A DNA stretch of 64,000 bases from Misgurnus anguillicaudatus (lineage: Eukaryota; Chordata; Actinopteri; Cypriniformes; Cobitidae). Shown piece after piece: positions 36,579 through 48,748 of this stretch. The DNA lies in the NCBI RefSeq assembly GCF_027580225.2, contig NC_073341.2:16676501-16740500 (forward strand), given 5' to 3'. Position numbers and translations under genes: made by a program. Each line of letters starts with the position of its first letter. Position 1 is the stretch's first letter. The notes beneath the pieces were generated by a model. The model ran no database searches, had not been told where the DNA came from, and saw only the letters and a program-made list of their open reading frames with translations.

Positions 36579-38645
36579 AGGGGCCAAGCACCGAAGGTGC
36601 TGAGGCACCTATTGGAACTGTCAGTATTATTATTCTTCATCTTCTTCCCCAATGGGAGTCTATGGCAGCCCTATGAACCGTACGTAGGAAAATGATGAAA
36701 TTTGGCACAGTTGTAGTGGTGGTCATAAAAAGTCATGTGACCAAAAATGGGGTCTCTAGTCCTAACCCTATAGCGCCACCAGCAGTGCAAAAATTCAATG
36801 TTCAAATGGTTATAACTGCTGATCCCCTTGATCTATGGAAATTCTACTTAGTACACGTGATTGCTCTCCTCATGCTTGTTGTTTTTAATACCTTATAGTA
36901 AAACTCCTACCATTACAGTAGCGGCCATTTTGAAATGTACAGTATTCCGTTTATTCGCTACTCCTCCTTCAAATTTGGTTCAATTGTTATGAAATTTGGC
37001 ACAGGTGAACTTTGGAGCCGCACAGAAATGACCGAACAGAATTTTGATATTTATCTTTGTTCAAAAGTAATAAATGCGCAAACTTAACGAGGTTGACGCA
37101 AAAATGGTTCTGAAGCTGTAGCTCGGTCATTCTTTGATCAATTGAAATGAAATTTGGTACACTTCATGTGGACCATGAACTTGGGGTTCATGCCAAATTT
37201 GGTGACAGCGCCACCTATGGGTCATGAGATATGAAAATAGGCTTTTTTTGCCCATAACTTCTGAACTGTTTGTCAGAAAATTATGATCTTGATGTCTATG
37301 GATTGCTTACCTCATGCCGTATCTGCCGATGTGTATTTTGCCGGGTTTGACCGAACCGCCTGTCCGCCATTTTGAAATTTCACATAATTTGTTATATTTT
37401 TTGAACTATTGGACATATCCGCGCAAAAATTAGTAAGGAGCTTCGACATGATGTCCTGAAGGTACATGGGAAGTCAGAGTACAGCGCCACCTAGGGGTTA
37501 TAAACTATAACAGTTCTTATGGAACTGCTTATAACTTCTGAATACTTTGTCTGATATTAATTTCTTTGTGAAATTGTATTCACTGGTTTATGCCGATTGC
37601 AACGATACCTCGTTTGTCATTTTCCAACATTCTGTTCATGTGTTATTGTAAAGCATATGGTAGATGATTTTTTCGCTACTCCTTTTTCAAATTTTGTTTA
37701 TTTTATGCCAGGTACTGCTCGTATAATGTTTGGAGCAATCCACACAGAAATGACCGAACAGATTTTTGATATTCTGTTCTCTTTCTTAGAAATACCACTC
37801 CAAAGTTGACCGTGCCTGTGACATTGTCTATTTGTCATAGTAAATTAATGTGACTGTATATTACATTGTATAGCATTACTATACAGAATGATCTTCTTGT
37901 CTTCAATCTCACTTGAGCATTTTGATTCTCATATACATTGTATTTTTGTTAGTTCTGCTCTGCACTGTCAGTTCTGCATCTGTGTTGATTGGCACATGTC
38001 AATCCTTGCCGCACCTAAGCTGTTTTTTTGCTGCCCTTTGAGCTGTGTTAACTGAGTTGTGCATCTGGTTAACCACATGCCATGAGATTCTGAGGTCATT
38101 GGTTCGAATCCCATGTGCAGTGATATTTTGTCTTAACTTTTTTCTCACTTAAGTTTTGTGAATCTCATACTATACATTGTATTTCAGTTATTTGTGCTCT
38201 CTGTTGTCATTTCTGCACTTTTGGTAATTGCTGGATATCAATGTTTACAGCTCTAAATCTCTATTCTATAGCTTGGACACACCAACTTAGTGGTTTAATC
38301 GTTTACTCAGTGGCGCATGCGGTAACTGCTGTGCTTTGGGAACCTGAGGTCATGGGTTTGAATCCCAGCTCTTACTTTCACTTATTGAGATTTCCTTTTG
38401 TGTTCACTTTAACACGTTCTTCTCGACCTGTCTGGTTTTCCACACGTGTTATATTTTTGCCATCTTTACTGTTGTTGCTCCGCACTGCAGTGGTTCTGCT
38501 CTGCATTTGCTTTGCTTCGGGTTCGGCCTCTGTATTGCGCGCTTTCTGCGCTTTGCACATTTGCTGCGTCGTGTGGTTTTTGCTGTGCTTTGGGTGCTCA
38601 TTGCGCTGAAGGTGCTTGGCCCCGCAATTGCTGCTTGCAGCTATA
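36579..38645 (+). repeat. Array unit U19 (type b, C-G head)
   Basis: One head at 36579 that differs from the U2 head in only two positions, T to C and A to G, which pair with each other in the stem. Body from about 36,650. tRNA-like B boxes at 38101-38111 and 38355-38365 (GGTTTGAATCC), 254 bp apart. Terminus GGTGCTTGGCCCC near 38,610, so the head and tail agree although the other b-type units carry the T/A form. Confidence 0.87.
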
Positions 38646-41005
38646 TTTATTATTATATTTCTTCTTCCCCAATGGGAGTCTATGGCAGCCCTATTAACCA
38701 TACATAGGAAAATGAAAAAAAAATGTGGCACACTTATAGTGGTCGTCCTAAATAGTCATGTGACCAACTATGGGGTCTCTAGCATTAACTCTATGGCGCC
38801 ACCAACACTTCAAAAATTCAATATTCAAATGCTTATAACTGTAGAATAATTTGATCAACAAAAACTCTACCTAGTACATCTGACTGCTCTCCTCACGCTC
38901 ATTACAATGAACACTTTACATTAAGACTCCACCCATTACAGTAGCGGCCATTTTGAAAAGTACAGTATTTAGTTTTTTCGCTACTACTTTTGCAGCGTTC
39001 ATTGCATTGTTACGCAATTTGGCACAGATAATCTTTGGACCGAGCCGCAGAGAAATGACTGAACAGAATTTAGATTTTTATCTTTGTTCAAAAGTAATAA
39101 ATGCGTACATTTATCAGTGTCGACCCAAAATTCGTTCTGAGTCATTATCTCTGTCATTCTTTGATCAATTGAAATGAAACTTGGTACCCTTCATAAGGAC
39201 CATGAACTGGGGTACCATGCCAAATTTGAGGACAGCGCCATGAGATATGAAAACTGGCTATTTTTGCCCATAACTATTGCAATGTTTGATAGAAAATTAT
39301 GATCTTGGTGTCTATGGATTCCTTGGCTCATGACCAATCTGTCGATATATATTATGCCGAAAATGACCAAACCGCCTCTCCACTATTTTGAATTTTGTCT
39401 TAAATTGTGATAACTATTATTCTATATAATGTATCGGCACAAAAATCGGTAGGAAGCATCAGTATGATGTCCTGAAGGTACCTGGGAAATCTGAAGACAG
39501 CGCCACCTAGGGTTCATAAACTATATAAAACAGCCCATAACTTCTGAAAACTTTGTCTGATATTCATTTTCTTTGTGAATTTTTATTCACTGGTTTATGT
39601 CGATTGCAAAGATATCTCATTTGTCAGTTTTCAACATTCTGTTCATATCTTATTTCATAGCATTTGTGAAGTAGTTTTTTCGCTACTACTTTTGCAAATT
39701 AAGTCTATTTTATGCCAGGCTCTGCTCACATAAACTTTGGAGCAATCCGCACAGAAATGACCAAACACATTTTTGATATTCTCTGCCATTCCCAATAAAT
39801 ACTTGTCCAAAGTTGACTGTCCCTATGACATTGTCTCTTTGTCATATTAAATTATTATGACTGTATTATGACATGTTGTGCATTCCTATACAACATGTTT
39901 TTCTTGACTTTAACTTTAACTCTTCTCACTTAACTATCTGATTCTCATATAAATTGTAATTTTGTTATTTCTGCTCTGCAATGTCATGTCTGCACCTTCC
40001 TTGATTGGGCCATTTGAATACTTGCAGCTCTGAAAACCTTGGCCAGCTACACCTCCTGTGTAGCGCAGTCTAATAAATCGCATGCATCAAAACTCAGAGG
40101 TTGAGGGTTTAAATCCCGTGTGATGCATGTGTTATGTTTTTCTATTAATATTTGTTTTGAGTTTATTCTCACCTATTATTCTCAACCAGTCTGTTTTCCA
40201 TGTTCTGCACGGCTTGCAGTTATTTGGTGGCCAAGCATCATCACCAGTTCAAAAATGCAGTAGCGGCCATTTTGAAAAGTACAGTATTCAGTTTTTTTGC
40301 TACTACTTTTGCAGTGTTTGTTGAATTGTTACACAATTTGGCTCAGATTATCTTTGGACCGAGCCACATAGAAATGACCAAACAGAATTTTGATATTTAT
40401 CTTTGTTCAAAAGTAATACATTTGTCAACAGGAATAACTTTTAAACCATTTAATCAACTAAACCTTTACAGAGAATATTTGATGGGGTAATGTATGCCTT
40501 CCCAGTAGCTCAACCAAATGCTTGATGGGCATGAAATCCAGAGGTTGTGGGGTCAAATCCAGCGTAGGGCAGCAATTAAATTTGTTGACAAATTTGTGTC
40601 ATGTAGAGTCAAATGTTCGAACATGTTTGACTACCTACAATTGAAGCAATTGAAGTCTTTTACTTTAGAGTCAAAAGCTTCAATTCATTATTTGTGTTTT
40701 ACTTTTAGTTTTGTGCTCTTTTGGTTTAAGTCTCATGTGTAACAAGTATGATGTTTTAGTGGTTCAATTGTTTTCTAGGTCAGCATTGGACTAATCGGTC
40801 CTTCTTTCAGCATGCAAATAAATATTATACCTCAAAATTTTTATTTCTTCATTATGTTCATTCTCATCTCTGAGTCCTGTGTGCTGAAAGTTCCCATACA
40901 TATCTGCTACATTGCATTCTTCAATTGCATGTCCTTTCGGCTTCGTTGCGTGTTGCAGGACCATTGTTGCTTGGCCCCGTATCGCTGCCTGCAGCTATAT
41001 TGGTA
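38646..41005 (+). repeat. Array unit U20 (type d, last unit)
   Basis: (TTA)n start, body from about 38,666, related to U6 and U13. tRNA-like modules have B-box-like GGTTTAAATCC at 40106-40116 and GGTCAAATCC at 40550-40560; most of the third module is deleted at about 40,630. The terminus has TTGGCCCC and a CTGCCTGCAG palindrome at about 40,974-40,995. It is followed by non-array sequence starting near 41,005 that contains the hairpin AAGGCTAAAGCCTT (41,022-41,035). This is the right edge of the array. Confidence 0.83.
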
Positions 41006-41083
41006 TTCGTTGTTGTATTTTCAAGGCTAAAGCCTTATTTTGTGATCTGCATTGTATTGGAGAGTTTTGGAAACTAGTACTTA

Positions 41084-41374
41084 CACTCTAAAAACAAACA
41101 GTGCTATATAGCACCAAAAGTGGTTCTTTGCTCATAATCATAGAAGAACCGTTTTTAGTGCCATATGGCACCGGTGAAGCACCAGTGAAGCACCTGTGTA
41201 GAACCAAATAGTGCTATGTAGAACCTTATGTGGTGCTATATGGCCCCTATTTGGTTCTACACAGGTGCTTCACTGGTGCTTCACCGGTGCTATATGGCAC
41301 TAAAAACGGTTCTTCTATGATTACGAGCAAAGAACCACTTTTGGTGCTATATAGCACCGTTTGTTTTTAGAGTG
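41084..41374. mobile_element. Foldback MITE (CACTCTAAAAA ends, TA duplication)
   Basis: The two arms are nearly perfect inverted repeats along most of the 291 bp (CACTCTAAAAACAAACAG at the left, the complement at the right), with GTGCTATATAGCACC inside each arm. It is flanked by TA at 41082-41083 and 41375-41376, the duplication expected of Tc1/mariner-type MITEs. No coding capacity. Confidence 0.9.
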
Positions 41375-41376
41375 TA

Positions 41377-42258
41377 TTATCTTAATGCATTTGGAAAGTT
41401 TTGGACTATTGTACAATAAATGCATTTGGCTACATCTGTGATTTTCTGTTATTTTAAGTGTTTTAGTTTACATTACATTAAATGTATTATCACAGCAGTA
41501 TAAAAAAATTACAGTAATTTTTTTACAGTGTAGGCTACCATGACACAAGTTGCAGCTCCAAAAAAATTTCTTAGTCATGTTGTATAGCTACAAGCAGCAC
41601 AAAACAAAAGAAGTTAATTTGATGAAGTCATGCTTTAGTATTGCTGAACAACGTTCACCAATTAGAGATTGAGGTGAAATATGAGTTATCAGTGGGCGTG
41701 GTCTGTTTTTGCAGCAAGAGCAAAACCCTAAAAGTTTCAAAGATGAAGGGGGATACATTTAAAACACTATAAATTTACTGATTTATGTAATTTTACTTAT
41801 ATTTCTGCAGGAAAATAATCAATAAAACATTTACAGAAATTTTCTGTAAAAATAATTTTTTCATCTGTAAAAATGAAATGCAAATGTCTGTGGAAATTAA
41901 CGGCAAATGTCTGTGAAAATACATTTTTGATCTGTAAAAGTAGTATGAATTGCCTTTAAAAAACATAACTTTGATGTAATTGTTAATTACAAGGAAATAC
42001 TGTCATTTTAATGGTAAAACTTTAAATTACAGAAAATATCTGTAAAACAAAAGCATTTTACTGTTTAATGAAAAAATTGGAAAATTCTGTAAAAAATACA
42101 GAATATTACCTTTGTACCTCCTATTGTTTTGTTTATGTAATTTAAATAATTTTTTGCTTATCTCTCATGTTGGTGCATTGGATTGCCAAATGTTACACAG
42201 TGTTTGAATAACTTTGTACCTTGATGTGATTTTGGGTCAAATATGGTTTTAAACACTA
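41377..42258. other. Gap with degraded repeat sequence, no gene
   Basis: Contains many CTGTAAAA/TTTTACAG words between 41,500 and 42,110 on both strands, as in old Tc1/mariner-like MITEs, but no clean ends. No open frame of interest. Confidence 0.5.
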
Positions 42259-43802
42259 AGGCCTGGTTTCACAGATAAGGCTTTGCTAAAGCCAGGACTA
42301 GGCCTTAGTTAAATTAAGACGTTTAAGCATTTTTTACGTTTAAACATGAGTTAGAAAATTATGTTACTGGCAGTGTTGGGAACGTTACTTTAAAAAAGTA
42401 ATTAGTTATAGTTACTAATTACTTCTCAAAAATAGTAACTGAGTTAGTAACTGCGTTACATTATTATAAAAGTAATTAATTACCAGGAAAGGTAATTACT
42501 GCGTTACTTAAAAAATCTAATATTTCAAATAACTTTAATACCCCTTACAAATTAAATATGTTAAATGACTAAAATGGATACTAAAGAGAAATCACAAATT
42601 TTTTGGCAGCATGTGACGATTTGAGGTGCTTTATTAGATCAGAATTACTTGCCACAGACGTGGAGAGACTTTTTCTTCACGTGCATAAGTTGCACATTAC
42701 ACAAACATTCTTGCCTTTCACATCAAAAATGGAAAAGTAGTGCTTTATACTTCGTGTTTGCAACCGCTACCTTTGAGCTTGTTGTCCTTGCCATCACCTT
42801 GTCGCCTGTGTTTTCGGAGTGATTGATGCGCGATGACCGGGCTGCATGTCAGTGCTTTGAGATGGGGCACAGTCATCAGCAGCACCGCTGCTCATTGAGA
42901 AGAGAAAGCGACGTGTATTTTCATGTCAGTCTATAAATGTCTCCAACAACGCCAGAAAAGATAGCTAGATTTGTCCTATAAAGTCGCTAAAGTGCTAAAT
43001 CTAGCGACAAAGTGACAAAGTTGCTCAGACTTTTTTTACACTGCTCGCACTCCGACTCGCACTGCGCGTGTGGGCGTGTCTGTTTGTGAACTCTGCCTCT
43101 GGTTGGCTAACGTTGGAAACTAAGCCAATCATCATAAGCTATGTGGTTCTCCACCCCCTCTAACACACAGACACACCAATCAGCATTAGTTAAGTTTCTC
43201 CCAACACACACACAAGAGAACAACAGTGTTGGCTGAGAGAGCGAGCATACGCGGCTGAATATCACTACAGTGAGATCAATTTAGTAAAGTGCGATTTATA
43301 GTCGTGCGTAGGTGCTACGGCGTAGGCTATCCGTAGCCTGTGCGTAGCTCTGCGTAGCCTGAAGGTCTTTACACACCGGGACGTTTTTCGTGCGCGTTTA
43401 TCGTCGACGTTTAACGTCTCGTGACTCAAGGACGAGCGCCAATGTGAGTGCGCACACCCACGCTAAAAGGTTGAGGCGCAAAAGCGTCATTTTCAGAAAA
43501 ACGCCTCGGACGCGTTTTTTTGGTTTGACGCGGCGCGTTAAAAGTTGGCCGACCAATGAGATTGGGGCTTTTGTTCACGTGCCTGGCGCTGCTGAAGTTC
43601 CAGTAAAACACGACTTGGTGGCGCTCAAGCACAAAATGGTCTTGCGGAGCACGTGGAACAGGTAAACACACAAAGAAGCTGCATCGAGGCTTTGGAGGTT
43701 TATGAAGGTGTCGGAGTTCCTCACATCATCGACTGAATTTCGAGGGTAACGTGATATATATTAGAACATTACAATACATAGCTGTGTGGGCTATATGATT
43801 AG

Positions 43803-44480
43803 ATTAAACTTTATTGTCATTACACAAGTACAAGCCAACAATGCAGTTTAGGTCTAACCAGAAGTGCAAAAGCAGTATAAAAAGTGCAGGATATCAGTAT
43901 TTGCATAGGTGCAGGATTATGTACGATGTAACAACTTACTATGGGTGGTATGAACATAATACTATGAACACAATATACAGAAATGTACAAATGGATGTGT
44001 ACATAATAAACTAGACAGAACAGTAGTGAAATGAATATTTAAGTAGTGCATGAATGAATTTGGATTGTAACTAGTCAGTTAAGAGTGCAATGGCTTAAGT
44101 TATTGTGAATAGTTATTCTAATATTCAGTACACAGGGGTGCAAACGATGCAATTCAAGTAGTCCAGCAGTGCAAATGAACAGGGAGTATGAAATAGACAG
44201 TCCAGTAGTGCAGTGTTTCCCAACCCTGGTCCTCGAGGCCCCCCTGACAGAAAGTTTTAGATGTCTCCTTATTTAACACACCTGATTTTACTTATCAGCT
44301 CGTTAGGGAGACATGTTTACCATTTTTGAAGTAGGCTGATACATTGAATCAGGTGTTTTAAGTGGGGAGACATCTGGGGCTTTCTGTCAGGGGGGCCTCG
44401 AGGACCGGGATTGGGAAACACTGCAGTAGTGTATTGAACAGACCAGTAGTGCAAATCTACATTATAACTGTGCAAGTAAT
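43803..44480 (-). repeat. Dispersed repeat remnant inside layer 3, possibly a LINE tail
   Basis: Read on the minus strand it ends TGACAATAAAGTTTAATC, a poly-A-signal-like AATAAA and A/T tail typical of teleost LINE 3' ends. The AGTGCAAA and CAGTAGTGCA words recur through it. It is interrupted by the MITE at 44,211-44,423. The family is not identified. Confidence 0.4.
44211..44423. mobile_element. Short hAT-type MITE (CAGTGTTTCCCAACC ends)
   Basis: Ends CAGTGTTTCCCAACC and GGGATTGGGAAACACTG, near-perfect inverted repeats including CCTCGAGG. Flanked by identical 8-bp CAGTAGTG at 44203-44210 and 44424-44431. 213 bp, no coding sequence. The type is abundant in teleosts. Confidence 0.93.
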
Positions 44481-45157
44481 AAAAAAATATTATTGGTGCA
44501 TTACATTACGATATGTAATGCACTGACAGTGAACACTTCATACCATGGCATGTTCCCTGTACACCGTGATATCACGTTTTGTTGTTTGCACCATAGTATT
44601 TCATTGTGTGTAACTGGAACCTGTTGTACACAAACGTGGACAATTACACTGCTTCATGTTCAAAGAAAAATATTTGGTTATTATATTCATTGCTTCTTCC
44701 TAACCCCAAATAGCTTGGAGAAATCTAAAATGCAAGCCAAACCAAAGGTAGGGTTTTAGGAGGTTAATTTGTGTTCTGTGTATAGGTAAAATCTGCTGCA
44801 TTTGTTCAGCCAGATAAAATACCATGAATCTAAATTACATTTGTAATCAAATATTGACCTCATGGATATCGTGGCATGGCCCTCAGTGTGAAAGATTGTT
44901 TCTGATGAAAACTAAATTTATCTTTACAGTGTTCACAGCAATATTTCTGCTAAAAATGATGTGAGCAAAAGTGAGGAGGCCCCAGCAAGCACGTCTTCAG
45001 GATCATCCAGCACCAGCCGTGACAAGGTCCAATCTTAACAAAAGAAAACAGTCCGAGACGAACCTCTGGAGATGTACCTCTTATAAAAAGATGCTAAAGG
45101 GAAAAAATTGAAAGCGAAGCACAGAAGAGAGAAAGAGGAGCACAGAAGTAGCGCTCT

Positions 45158-45483
45158 GCCAGTTTTGGGTCACACCTATAGATGTTTATTATATACCATT
45201 TTATTTAGTTATTTTTTTAATGTTTATACATTCTAGAAATACAGTTGAACATGTACATTTCATATATATGTTTATTTGCACTACAGTTCACATAGACTTC
45301 TATCATTGTGACTTATTTGCTCTACAGCTCTGCCAGTTCTTGTTCACACAAATTAATGTTTATTATATACCATTTTACTTATGTATTTTAAGTGTTTATA
45401 CATTAAAGAAATACATTTGAAAATGTCTAATTTCTAAATGTTGATTTGCACTACCGTTCAGTTGCACTACAGTCATTGTGACT
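45158..45483 (+). repeat. Two-copy tandem duplication inside layer 3
   Basis: CTCTGCCAGTT begins two copies (about 45,158 and 45,329), each with TGTTTATTATATACCATTTTA and TTATACATT, ending in a CATTGTGACT motif. The second CATTGTGACT is where the hAT element at about 45,484 inserted. No coding signal. Confidence 0.75.
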
Positions 45484-47737
45484 CAGAGGCGATTCTAGGG
45501 TTAGAGCTTTGGGGGTGCTGAGCACCCAATGAGCTCCGCTGCCTGCCACCACCTGCTCTTTTTTCCTACTGAAACCAATTATATGTCTATTGTAAAATAG
45601 CTATCATTTTAACATTGGTTCAACTAACTCCAAAATAAAGATTTTTTTGGAGACCTTTAAGGCATGAAAATGGGTCAGGGGTGAAAAAGATGAGAAGAAT
45701 ATTACCCCTCTAGGGTCCGGGAGCATGCTCCCCCTTAGAATTTTTTTAAAATAACATATTTTAAAGCATCAATCTGATGAGTTTTCAGATGCATTTTTTT
45801 GCCAAACTTTTTATTTCTAATTAATGGTGAGCTAGCACATTTTTGCCATTAATGCCATATTAAAGTCTCAGGTGGGCTACAGCAGCAGTGTGGGTATGGT
45901 TTTATGTGAATATATAGTGTATCGTTTTAAGCCTTTGTCAAAATGACAAATCTCCTAATTTATAACTTTTATGCCTACAACATATGGTAGGTTTATTAAT
46001 AGTTTGTTAATTTGCAGCTTTTCTTTTAACAGTCCTTTAATTTAACCATTACCTTTACTACATGTCCAAAACAGTGTTTCTCAAAATTTTTCAGACCAAG
46101 GACCACTTTATGTTCCAATTTTGTTCTGAGGACCACCTAACAGAATCCCACTCTAACACTCCCCCAAAAAACAACAAAATAGGAAGGATAAGCTAAGTTT
46201 AAGTTTAATATGCAACTGTTTCAAGTCAAAAACTAATTTTTTGAAAACAAATGCAATGCTATGTTCAGAAATTATTATATGAATTTTATTTCATTTGAAA
46301 AAGTGAATGTGAAATGAGTTGCAGCTTAATATGAACAACAAACTACACATGTGGAAAAAAAATGCAATTAAACATACGGTAGTATAACAGCCTAGGTCCC
46401 ACTTAATGTCATTCCAAAGAGCCATTAGTTTAAAACTGAGGTGGTGGGTAAATGAAGTTTATGGTTGTAACTACAATAAAATACTAAAAAAAAATTTACC
46501 CTTAATGTCCAAAATCACTGAAATTACAGGGATTTTACACATGAACAAAAACTAGTACATTACAAAACTAATAGATATGTGGATTTTAGCTGCTTTCAGT
46601 TGACACTTGATCTTTTATTTTGACTCCTCTTTGGTTTAGCCAACCGATCCATTTTAACGTTATTAAAACAGAATGGCAAGAACTGATATCACAGTTTTGC
46701 AAGTGCATTAAAAATCTACTTAAATAAGTGACGATTGTAGACACTTGCCTAGTTTAGGTGATCTTTTGGCGGACCACTGGGTGGGTTTGGTCCGCGGACC
46801 ACACTTTGAGAATTACTGGTCTAAAACAAAACACTTGTGACTCCTGCACTAAGGGTTAAAAACGTTATCCCCTTCATATTAGTCTGCATGTGACAAACTA
46901 AAAATGTATTGTCTAGTTTGATAGTCAGACAGTTAGTGATTTCACACATAACTTACCGGTAGCCTACTGGTGGTATACAGTGATATGTAGTTTGTTTTCA
47001 CTCTGTTCCAAACGCCATGTTTTCATGACGACTGACCAGGAAAGACGCACGTGATGTCATGTTTACATGACTCCCGATTGTTAAAATAAGTCTCAAATTA
47101 ACGATAAATCATACAATAAACTTTAACAACGGAGACACACGTATGCAACTACCCACTGAGATGCACAAAACTGCATGCGTCTTGCGGAAGAACATTGTAA
47201 CCGGTGCTACTTCTCTCCGTTTAAGTCTATGGACGAGTCACCCAGCTACTGTGCTACTCCGCAGCGCGCGGGTACCCGCCGGACTAAAATAATCCGAAAA
47301 TAAACACTTATTATACGTGTACCACGGTGATTCATTATAAGACAAAAACACGGCTTGGAAGATTGATTCGTGATGTACTCGCTCATTACAAACATAACGT
47401 AAACATTTTGTAAGATTTGAACAAAAAAGTTGCATCACAACACTTTTAACTGATTCTCACTCTGCGTGTGTTTCGCGCTGAATGACGGTAAGCGATGCAG
47501 GTACAGAGAAGTAGAAGAAGAGGGTGACACCATTTGCTAAGCGGGGAGGTTTTCATTTTCTACCTTATTATACATTTTAAACCGCAAACTACGGAGTATG
47601 TTTTGGACATTATTTACCTGGTCAAAGACGAACGAATATTTTAGAATAATTAAATTTCTTGCCCCAAGTTTTAGGGGTGCTGAGCTCCTTTTTAGGGGTG
47701 CTGAAGCACCCCTAAAAATGGGCTAGCCTCGCCCATG
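45484..47737. mobile_element. hAT-type element (layer 4), about 1.5 kb plus insert
   Basis: Starts CAGAGGCGATTCTAGGG and ends CTAGCCTCGCCCATG; both subterminal regions carry GGGGTGCTGAGCACCC or GGTGCTGAAGCACCCC. It is flanked by TTGTGACT on both sides (about 45,476-45,483 and 47,738-47,745), an 8-bp hAT duplication. Interrupted by the element at 46,072-46,818. No transposase frame is intact. Confidence 0.85.
46072..46818. mobile_element. hAT-type element (layer 5, innermost), 747 bp
   Basis: Starts CAGTGTTTCTCAAA and ends TTTGAGAATTACTG, with GACCAC words near both ends (CCAAGGACCAC and GTCCGCGGACCAC). The flanks GTCCAAAA (46064-46071) and GTCTAAAA (46819-46826) match at seven of eight positions. 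No coding capacity. Confidence 0.85.
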
Positions 47738-48748
47738 TTGTGACTTTTCTGGAGTGGACCAACATTTCTGAATCCTGTTTTATTTGATTTTACTGTCATG
47801 TCTCTGATTGTTATTGCAAACTGCAGTTCATTCACAAAAATAAATGTTTGATTAAAAAACCGAATTGTAAATAGCGTGACAGTTTGGCACTATGCATATA
47901 TTTGTACATCAGTATTGTTGACCTCTTATTGTAAACTACATACCTAATTATTACATCATTATATTTATAGGCAACACGTACCAATTTGCAGGAGTATTAA
48001 AATTTTGGGGCACAACAAAAATGGTGGTTCCTTGTTCTACCCACCCACCCTCTATAAAACGAGTATATTGGTTAAAATGAGAACTTAAATCTTTAGCCAA
48101 ATCACAAAATACAGTATATTTGGCAGGAAATTTGAGAAAATTGTTAACAGAAAGTGCTTGTAAAAGATTTGTTAAAAGTACACACATCGGATCACCCATT
48201 ACCTTATATTTTGTGAAAGAGTTTTAATTTTGATATAACGTGTTCTATCAAAAATAGTTAATTTTATGAGGAGATGCTGATATATTAACTGATGATAAAA
48301 GAATCGAATCAAATAGATTTCATTTAAAAATGTATTCAAGTTCACGGAGATATTGTTTGTACAAAGATTATATATATATTCAAAAGCCATGTTTGTTTGT
48401 TTGCCAGTTAACCAAAAATCGTATATGAATGGTTATTGACTACACGCGAGTGTAAATACCGGCTCTCTTCTTCTGTGTGACAAGTGAGTGTCAGAACAGA
48501 CGCATAACGTCTCGCAGCGCCACCCTGTGTACCTGCATATATCTGTTTTGTATTAGGCGCCATCTAATGTCCAGGAAGTGAAATTGCACCTCACTCGGCT
48601 CAGCGCCAGTAAAAATCGTTTGGGTGTGAAAGCAGAAAAACGTGACATTAAACGTCGACGATAAACGCGCACGAAAAACGTCCCGGTGTGTAAAGACCTT
48701 GACGCGCACCTCACAAATTTTCTAACAGCGCGTCGGCTCTACGCGGAC

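Larger units (their letters stand above)
43363..48699. mobile_element. Long-TIR DNA transposon (layer 3), about 2.9 kb without insertions
   Basis: About 50-bp terminal inverted repeats, starting AGGTCTTTACACACCGGGAC and continuing CGTTTTTCGTGCGCG, almost perfectly matched at the right end (48,650-48,699). Flanked by TGA at 43360-43362 and 48700-48702. Superfamily uncertain; a 3-bp duplication would fit a PIF/Harbinger or CACTA relative. The inside has a serine-rich, then charged, broken coding-like stretch (about 44,940-45,150) after a TTTACAG acceptor-like site and two short minus-strand frames (47,951-48,390). None is recognisable as a transposase. Confidence 0.85.

Noticed and set aside
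1879..41005. Helitron copies
   Set aside because: There are hairpins near both unit edges, but I do not see a TC start or a CTRR end after the terminal hairpin, and no A/T target is evident.
43390..43665. 91-residue protein-coding exon beginning near the left end of the layer-3 element
   Set aside because: The start lies within the terminal inverted repeat, the composition follows the CpG-rich DNA, and no domain is recognisable.
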